From assembly GCF_009765995.1 (NCBI RefSeq), contig NZ_LMUI01000048.1, positions 397,144 to 461,143 on the forward strand: a stretch of 64,000 nucleotides of DNA. The letters are read 5' to 3'. The notes under the pieces are model-generated. The model was given only the letters and a program-made list of their open reading frames with translations. It ran no database searches and was not told the origin of the DNA. The DNA is from Methylocapsa sp. S129. Lineage in GTDB: Bacteria > Pseudomonadota > Alphaproteobacteria > Rhizobiales > Beijerinckiaceae. A program made the translations under genes and the position numbers. Each line of letters starts with the position of its first letter. The stretch's first letter is position 1. Positions 59,441 to 64,000 of this stretch are shown in pieces.

Positions 59441-60091
59441 TCAGGAAAGCGCGAGGCGCCGCCGCAGTTCGTCGACCTGCTCCGGCGTGAGGGGCCTGAT
59501 CGGCGAGCCGCGCAAGAGCAGGAAGAGCTTGGCGGTCTCCTCCAGCTCCTCGGTGGCGTATATCGCGTTTTCGAGACTGCTGCCGGCGACGACCGGGCCG
59601 TGATTGGCGAGCAGCACGGCATGATGTTCGCCGGCGAGTTTTTCCACCGCCGCCGCGAGGCTTTCGTCGCCAGGGGGATAATAGGGAACGAGCGGCAAGC
59701 GCCCGACGCGCATCACGTAATAGGCGGTGATCGGCGGCAGACAATTATGTTCGTCAATGCCGTGCAGGCAGGACACCGCCACCGAATGGGTGGAATGGAG
59801 ATGCACCACGGCCTCGCAGCTCGGCCTTTGCCGGTACATCACGCGATGGAGAAAAGCTTCCTTGGTGGGCTTGTCGCCGCCGACATGCTGACCTTGAGCG
59901 TCGATCTTGGACAGGCGCGCCGGATCGAGATCGCCGAGCGAGGCGTTGGTCGGCGTCATCAGCCAGCCGCCGTCGGGCAGGCTGACGGAAATATTGCCGG
60001 TCGACCCGAAAGTCAGGCCGCGTTGGAAGAGCGAGGCTCCGCAGGCGCAAATGCGTTCACGCAAGGCGGATTCGGTCGACGCCGGGTTCAT
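59441..60091 (-). CDS. otnC: 3-oxo-tetronate 4-phosphate decarboxylase (class II aldolase family)
   Basis: A 216-residue protein of the aldolase II/adducin family. It has FGSTGNISVSLPDGGWLMTPTNASLGDL (phosphate site), PSCEAVVHLHSTHSVAVSCL with the zinc His-x-His and a third His in HHAVLLANHGPVVAG. It decarboxylates 3-oxo-tetronate 4-phosphate to dihydroxyacetone phosphate. Start ATG 60091 overlaps the otnK stop (ATGA); the longer frame from 60106 lies inside otnK. Adjacent to otnK, as in threonate/erythronate operons. Confidence 0.92.
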   Translation of the reverse strand: MNPASTESALRERICACGASLFQRGLTFGSTGNISVSLPDGGWLMTPTNASLGDLDPARLSKIDAQGQHVGGDKPTKEAFLHRVMYRQRPSCEAVVHLHSTHSVAVSCLHGIDEHNCLPPITAYYVMRVGRLPLVPYYPPGDESLAAAVEKLAGEHHAVLLANHGPVVAGSSLENAIYATEELEETAKLFLLLRGSPIRPLTPEQVDELRRRLALS

Positions 60092-61356
60092 CGCAAATAT
60101 CTCCATGCCTTGAGAAAGAAGTCCGGCGCGCCGAAATTGCCCGATTTGAGGGCGAGAGCGACGTCCGGCCCGGACAGGCTGCGAGTCCAGGGCACGCCCG
60201 GGTCGATTTCGGGTCCGATCGACAAAGCCTTGACGCCGAGCGCGTTCACCACGGCGCCCGAAGTCTCGCCGCCCGCGACAAGGATGCGGGTGAAGCCGTG
60301 GGCCGGCAGCGCGGCGGCGACGGAGGCGAGAAGCTCTTCGACGATGCGGCCCGCATGGTCGCGGCCAAGCCTGTCCTGGACGAGGCGCACGCTATCGGGA
60401 TCGTCGCTCGAATAGACGAGCGGCGCGGCCTCGCCAGGTTGGCCATCGAGCCAATCGATCGCCTGCGCCGGCGTGAGGCGGCCCTCGGCGATGGCGATCG
60501 GGTCGATGCGGAAGGCCGGATTTCCCGCCTTGATTGCAACCTCGACCTGCCCTCTCGTCGCCGCCGAGCAGGAGCCCGCCAGGATGACGGCGCGGCCTTG
60601 CGGCGCCGCGATAGCGGGGGGAGGAGGCGTGAGGGCGCCGATCAAGCCAGCGTCGCAATAGGCGGCGGGCAGGCCGATCGCGACGCCTGAGCCGCCGGTC
60701 ACCAACGTTAGACTGGCCGCCGCGCCGCCGATGGCGCGCAGATGGGCGTCGGTCAGGGCGTCGACGATCGCGATGGCGCGGCCGGCCTTCTGTTCGCGCT
60801 CGAACGCGTGGGCGATGGCGGCGGGACCGGCGTCGACGTCGGCATAGGCGACATGGCCGACTTTGACGGCGGTCTGGCGCTGGAGGACGCGCCGCAGATC
60901 GGAATCGCGCATCGGCGTCAGCGGATGATCGCGCATGCCGCTCTCGTTCAGCGGCACGCCATTGACGAAGAGATGGCCCTGATAGATCGCGCGGCCGGTC
61001 GCCGGAAAGGCCGGGCAGGCGATGGTGAAGCGCGCTCCCAGCCGCTGCATCAGCGCCGCGGCGACCGGACCAATGTTGCCCTCATCGGTGGAATCAAACG
61101 TCGAACAGTATTTGAAAAAGAATCGCCTCGCGCCGGCGGCGAGCAGCCAGTCGGCCGCCGCCAGCGACTGGGCGACGGCCTCGGCTGCCGGAATCGTGCG
61201 CGACTTCAGCGCGACGACGACGGCGTCGGCTTCGGCCAGATCGAGATCGCCCGGCGGCAGGCTAGTCGTCTGCACCGTGCGCAGGCCCTCGCGGGACAGC
61301 ATCAGGGAGAGGTCGGTTGCGCCCGTCAGGTCGTCGGCAATGCATCCCAGCAGCAT
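60088..61356 (-). CDS. otnK: 3-oxo-tetronate kinase (four-carbon acid sugar kinase family)
   Basis: A 422-residue kinase of the DUF1537 group. The N-terminal domain opens GCIADDLTGATDLSLMLSREGLRTVQT and has FFFKYCSTFDSTDEGNIGPVA, the conserved substrate site. The C-terminal domain has ILVAGGETSGAVVNALGVKALSIGPEIDPGVPW with the nucleotide-binding glycines. It phosphorylates 3-oxo-tetronate at C4. Upstream of and overlapping otnC; lacI lies 23 bp before its start. Confidence 0.93.
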   Translation of the reverse strand: MLLGCIADDLTGATDLSLMLSREGLRTVQTTSLPPGDLDLAEADAVVVALKSRTIPAAEAVAQSLAAADWLLAAGARRFFFKYCSTFDSTDEGNIGPVAAALMQRLGARFTIACPAFPATGRAIYQGHLFVNGVPLNESGMRDHPLTPMRDSDLRRVLQRQTAVKVGHVAYADVDAGPAAIAHAFEREQKAGRAIAIVDALTDAHLRAIGGAAASLTLVTGGSGVAIGLPAAYCDAGLIGALTPPPPAIAAPQGRAVILAGSCSAATRGQVEVAIKAGNPAFRIDPIAIAEGRLTPAQAIDWLDGQPGEAAPLVYSSDDPDSVRLVQDRLGRDHAGRIVEELLASVAAALPAHGFTRILVAGGETSGAVVNALGVKALSIGPEIDPGVPWTRSLSGPDVALALKSGNFGAPDFFLKAWRYLR

Positions 61357-61379
61357 TCAATGATACCCTTGCAGTGAAG

Positions 61380-62399
61380 TCAGGCGGTGGCGCCTGGCAA
61401 AAGCGTGAAGCCCACGTCGGTGAGGCGCGGCACTTCGAGGCCGTCGAAGCGCGCGATCACCGCCAGCCCGGCGCGAAAGCCGATATCGAAGCGCGGCGTG
61501 AGGATCGTCGTGAGCGGTTGGGGCAAAGCCTGGCCCATGGCGAGGCCGTTGAAACCCACGATGGCGAGCTTATCGGGTATGGCGATCCCCTCAGCCATGC
61601 AATGGAAGACGCCGCCGATCGCCATGTCGTCGTTGGAGAAATAGACGGCGTCGATATCGCCGTGGGCGGTGAGAAGCTCGGCCAGCGCGCTGCGTCCTGA
61701 AGGGACGGAGGAGCGCCCCGGCGTGACGACCTCGCCGGCAAAGCTGGCTCCCGCTTCGCGAACGGTCGAGGTGAAAGTCTCCCGGCGCTTGCACGCGCGC
61801 AGATCGCGCGCCAGATCGTGGCCGATATAGCCAAAGCGTCGATAGCCGCGCGCCAACAGGAAGGCTGCTGTCTCGCGCCCCGCGCGCGCATGCGACATGC
61901 CAATGGCGATATCGATCGCCTCGCCGTCCGCATCCATCACTTCGACGATTGTGAGGCCGGCGTTGACCAGCATCTGGCGCGTGTCCGGCTCGTGCTCGCA
62001 GCCCGTGACGATGAGCGCGGCCGGTCGCCAGGAAAGCAGGGAGCGAACGAGTTCGCGCTCGGATTCCAGACGATAGTCCGTCACGCTGACGACGGCGCGG
62101 AAGCCCCGCTCGGAGATGGCGTCGTGCAATCCGCGCAGCACATCGGGAAACACGATATTGCCGAGCGAAGGGATGATAACCCCTATAAGGTCAGAGCCGG
62201 CGGAAGCGAGGGAGCCCGCGATGCGGTTGGGCACATAGCCGATCTTGCTAATGGCGGTTTGCACGCGTCGGCGCGTTTCCTCGGCGACGGAGCCCCTGGC
62301 GCGAATGACTCGCGAGACCGTGATTTCGCTGACGCCGGCTTCTTTGGCCACGTCGGCAAGCGTCAACGTCGATTGCCGGAATCCCCGCCGCGCTCTCAA
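61380..62399 (-). CDS. LacI family transcriptional regulator
   Basis: A 339-residue repressor. The HTH and hinge are LTLADVAKEAGVSEITVSRVIRARGSVAEETRRRVQTAISKIGYVPNRIAGSLAS, followed by a GntR/gluconate-type periplasmic-binding domain (LIGVIIPSLGNIVFPDVLRGLHDAI). It has a TTG start with AGGG upstream. It is the first gene of the minus-strand lacI-otnK-otnC unit and divergent from otnD, with a LacI-type site 90 bp upstream. Confidence 0.92.
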   Translation of the reverse strand: MRARRGFRQSTLTLADVAKEAGVSEITVSRVIRARGSVAEETRRRVQTAISKIGYVPNRIAGSLASAGSDLIGVIIPSLGNIVFPDVLRGLHDAISERGFRAVVSVTDYRLESERELVRSLLSWRPAALIVTGCEHEPDTRQMLVNAGLTIVEVMDADGEAIDIAIGMSHARAGRETAAFLLARGYRRFGYIGHDLARDLRACKRRETFTSTVREAGASFAGEVVTPGRSSVPSGRSALAELLTAHGDIDAVYFSNDDMAIGGVFHCMAEGIAIPDKLAIVGFNGLAMGQALPQPLTTILTPRFDIGFRAGLAVIARFDGLEVPRLTDVGFTLLPGATA

Positions 62400-62488
62400 A
62401 CGTGCATCCCCTATCGTGCCGCGCTACAGCGACAAATTTTCGCATCGCCGGCTTGACTATAACTGTCCTCCCATTGATATAGTGAAAA

Positions 62489-62502
62489 TGTTAGCGCTGT
62501 CA
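62489..62502. promoter_or_regulatory. Candidate LacI-family operator
   Basis: TGTTAGC-GCTGTCA is an imperfect palindrome with the central AGCGCT typical of LacI-family operators (consensus-like TGTTAGCGCTAACA). It follows the AT-rich GATATAGTGAAAA, which could contain a -10. Located between divergent lacI and otnD. Confidence 0.7.
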
Positions 62503-62586
62503 GAACATTCTCAAGCTCGGACGCGCTGCTTGGCATCGGTAGCGCCAATCAGTGAGGGCGTGTGCGATCCTTATCTCCCGCCGACG

Positions 62587-62736
62587 ATGATGGCCGGTTT
62601 GATCGGCGGCGACGTGTTCGTCGCGCTGCGCTCCACGATCCGGTCGGTCCTGCAGATACAGGATGCGGTGCGGCGGATCGTCTTCGGCCTCATCATTTTG
62701 GGAATGCCGCTGGCGCCGCTCGGGCGAAAAAGGTGA
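62587..62736 (+). pseudogene. Possible remnant of a sugar ABC permease C-terminus
   Basis: A frame ending 2 bp before the otnD start encodes about 49 residues: GGDVFVALRSTIRSVLQ, then IQDAVRRIVFGLIILGMPLAPLGRKR. The pattern (helix, IVFGLIILGM helix, terminal LGRKR) resembles the last helices of RbsC-type permeases. There is no start with a ribosome site and no rest of the gene. It could instead be a leader peptide or chance frame. Confidence 0.4.
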
Positions 62737-62737
62737 C

Positions 62738-63661
62738 ATGATGACGCCTAACGAATCTCTTGCCGGGAAGGCATCCGTTATCGGGCTGGGGTCGATGGGA
62801 TATGGCGTCGCCCAGTCGCTGGCCCGGGCGGGCTTCGCCGTCACCGGCTTCGACACGCGGGCCGACATCGTCTCCCGTTTCGCAACGGCGCATGGCGCCG
62901 GCGCCGCCTCGTTGTCCGCGGCCGCGGCGGATGCTGACGTGATCGTGATCGTCGTCGTCAATGCCGACCAGACCCGGCAGGCGCTGTTGGGGGAGGGCGG
63001 CGTACTGGAGGCGACGAAGCCTGGCGCTGTTATCGTCTCCTGCGCGACAATGGCGCCTGAGCGGGCGCGGGAGCTTGGAGCTGCGGTGGAGGCCGCCGGG
63101 CGGCTTTACGTCGATGCGCCGCTCAGCGGCGGCGCCGTCCGCGCGGCGGAAGGGGCGCTCACTATTCTGGCCTCCGGAGCGCCGGAAGCCATCGCGAAAG
63201 CGCGGCCGGCGCTCGACGCGATGGCGGCGAAGCTCTACATCCTCGGCGACGAGCCTGGCGTTGGCGCTTCGTTCAAGATCGTCAATCAATTGCTGGCGGG
63301 AGTCCACATCGCGGCGGCGTGCGAGGCGATCGTCTTCGCCAAACGCCTCGGTCTCGACATCGCCAAGGTCTACGAAGTGATCGCCGCTTCGGCCGGTAAT
63401 TCCTGGATGTTCGAGAATCGCGTGCCGCATATTCTGGAGGGCGATTATCAGCCGCGCAGCGCGGTCGATATCTTCGTCAAGGATCTCGGCATTATCGCCG
63501 ACATCTCGCGTTCGGAAAAGTTTGCGACGCCGATCGCTTCTTCGGCTCTGCAGATGTTCCTGATGACCGCCGCCGCCGGCATGGGAGGGGAAGACGACGC
63601 CTCGGTCGCTCGCCTCTACGCCCAGATCGTGGGCCTCGACCTGCCAGCGCCTAAGGCGTGA
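62738..63661 (+). CDS. otnD: L-threonate dehydrogenase-like (3-hydroxyisobutyrate dehydrogenase family)
   Basis: A 307-residue NAD-dependent dehydrogenase. The Rossmann segment is ASVIGLGSMGYGVAQSLARAGFAVTGFDTR, followed by YVDAPLSGGAVRAAEGALTILASG (substrate site), the catalytic Lys in ASFKIVNQLLAGVHIAA and NSWMFENRVPHILEGDY. These match LtnD/OtnD, which oxidises threonate or erythronate to the 2-oxo acid. Two ATGs (62738, 62741) follow AAAAAGGTGAC; the longer frame from 62663 is unlikely. It pairs with otnK-otnC across the divergent promoter. Confidence 0.88.
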   Translation: MMTPNESLAGKASVIGLGSMGYGVAQSLARAGFAVTGFDTRADIVSRFATAHGAGAASLSAAAADADVIVIVVVNADQTRQALLGEGGVLEATKPGAVIVSCATMAPERARELGAAVEAAGRLYVDAPLSGGAVRAAEGALTILASGAPEAIAKARPALDAMAAKLYILGDEPGVGASFKIVNQLLAGVHIAAACEAIVFAKRLGLDIAKVYEVIAASAGNSWMFENRVPHILEGDYQPRSAVDIFVKDLGIIADISRSEKFATPIASSALQMFLMTAAAGMGGEDDASVARLYAQIVGLDLPAPKA

Positions 63662-63832
63662 TCTAGCGAGAATCCTCGTCGTCTTCCGACTTGCCGCGCC
63701 CACAACTGGTATGTTACACACAATTGGTTAGGCCGTCGCCAGGATGCGCGTTCCGATCGTCGTCGGCGGCTGCCGCGCCGCGTGGCGTTCAGAGCCACGC
63801 GAGGATAACCGAATGTCTTGCTGAGAAACGCG

Positions 63833-64000
63833 ATGTCCGAGCTCCCCTCATTTCCCGGCGTAGAACTCGCCTTCATCGGCGCCCAACAGCCTTTCGTCCA
63901 GCAGGATCTCGAGCGCCGCTTCGTCGTGCATAAGGTCTATGCCGAGCCCGATCCCTTCGCCGCGCTCGCCAAAGTCGGCGACCGGATTCGCGGCGCGGTC
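63833..64000 (+). CDS. 2-hydroxyacid dehydrogenase N-terminus (3' end outside window)
   Basis: A frame open to the window end gives 56 residues starting MSELPSFPGVELAFIGAQQ, with RRFVVHKVYAEPDPFAALAKVGDRIRGAV. This matches the N-terminal catalytic lobe of glyoxylate/hydroxypyruvate reductase-like D-2-hydroxyacid dehydrogenases. It is 171 bp after otnD and may belong to acid-sugar metabolism. Confidence 0.7.
   Translation, partial: MSELPSFPGVELAFIGAQQPFVQQDLERRFVVHKVYAEPDPFAALAKVGDRIRGAV

Noticed and set aside
59136-59603. 155-codon plus-strand frame in the repeat zone
   Set aside because: No ribosome site, low-complexity Arg/Ser-rich sequence and overlap with the antisense of otnC.

Overview
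The window is about 63% G+C by eye, has alphaproteobacterial gene style (strong GGGAGG-type ribosome sites, frequent GTG/TTG starts, ATGA-coupled genes) and is a dense catabolic accessory region. The gene set (a PQQ precursor peptide of the MSWTTP...EVCIGMEVTSY type, FCD-type GntR regulators, TRAP and ABC importers) suggests a Hyphomicrobiales bacterium, perhaps Beijerinckiaceae/Methylobacteriaceae-like. That placement is inference only. No rRNA, tRNA, CRISPR array or intact insertion sequence was recognised.

Layout. 0-7 kb: tryptophan/kynurenine catabolism (enoyl-CoA hydratase-like protein, acyl-CoA dehydrogenase, RidA, kynureninase, tryptophan dioxygenase, an alpha/beta-hydrolase in the formamidase position, SDR, HAD). 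7-16 kb: MFS carrier, rhamnose-mutarotase-like protein and enolase-superfamily dehydratase with a GntR regulator and a ribose-type ABC importer. 16-24 kb: a complete dipeptide-type ABC importer with M20 peptidase and HpaI-type aldolase. 24-29 kb: an orphan MalK/UgpC-type ATPase, a very short pqqA gene on the minus strand, and a TRAP transporter. 29-33 kb: PadR pair, sorbosone-dehydrogenase-family (PQQ-type) protein, dihaem cytochrome c, NIPSNAP protein. 33-39 kb: lactate-permease homologue, SDR, 2-hydroxyacid dehydrogenase, double NIPSNAP protein, Tat-exported amidohydrolase, GntR regulator. 39-49 kb: a second pqqA, 5-dehydro-4-deoxyglucarate dehydratase, an ABC sugar importer lacking an ATPase, and a second TRAP system with an Idh/MocA dehydrogenase. 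49-56 kb: a redox cluster (AKR, DUF2255, Zn-ADH, SDR, cupin, LysR; TetR with quinone-oxidoreductase-like gene). 56-59.4 kb: a repeat-rich, gene-poor zone with a DUF559 nuclease-like gene, two exported proteins of unknown role and a family of multi-hairpin palindromes. 59.4-64 kb: the four-carbon acid-sugar (threonate/erythronate) pathway otnC-otnK-lacI / otnD and the start of a 2-hydroxyacid dehydrogenase.

Most notable observations. (1) Two 25-residue PqqA paralogues without pqqBCDE, about 14 kb apart and on opposite strands, with matching promoter layout. One was visible only by reading the minus strand of an intergenic region. (2) Four related 17-bp candidate operators, core TTGT-N3-RYRA, lie upstream of both pqqA genes, the PQQ-type sugar dehydrogenase and the double NIPSNAP gene; an FCD GntR gene sits next to one of them. 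(3) A 94-bp perfect cloverleaf palindrome at 57.7 kb (26-bp stem, three abutting hairpins) with two smaller relatives nearby. (4) A 36-codon hydrophobic micro-ORF exactly coupled between the two ATPase genes of the peptide ABC importer.
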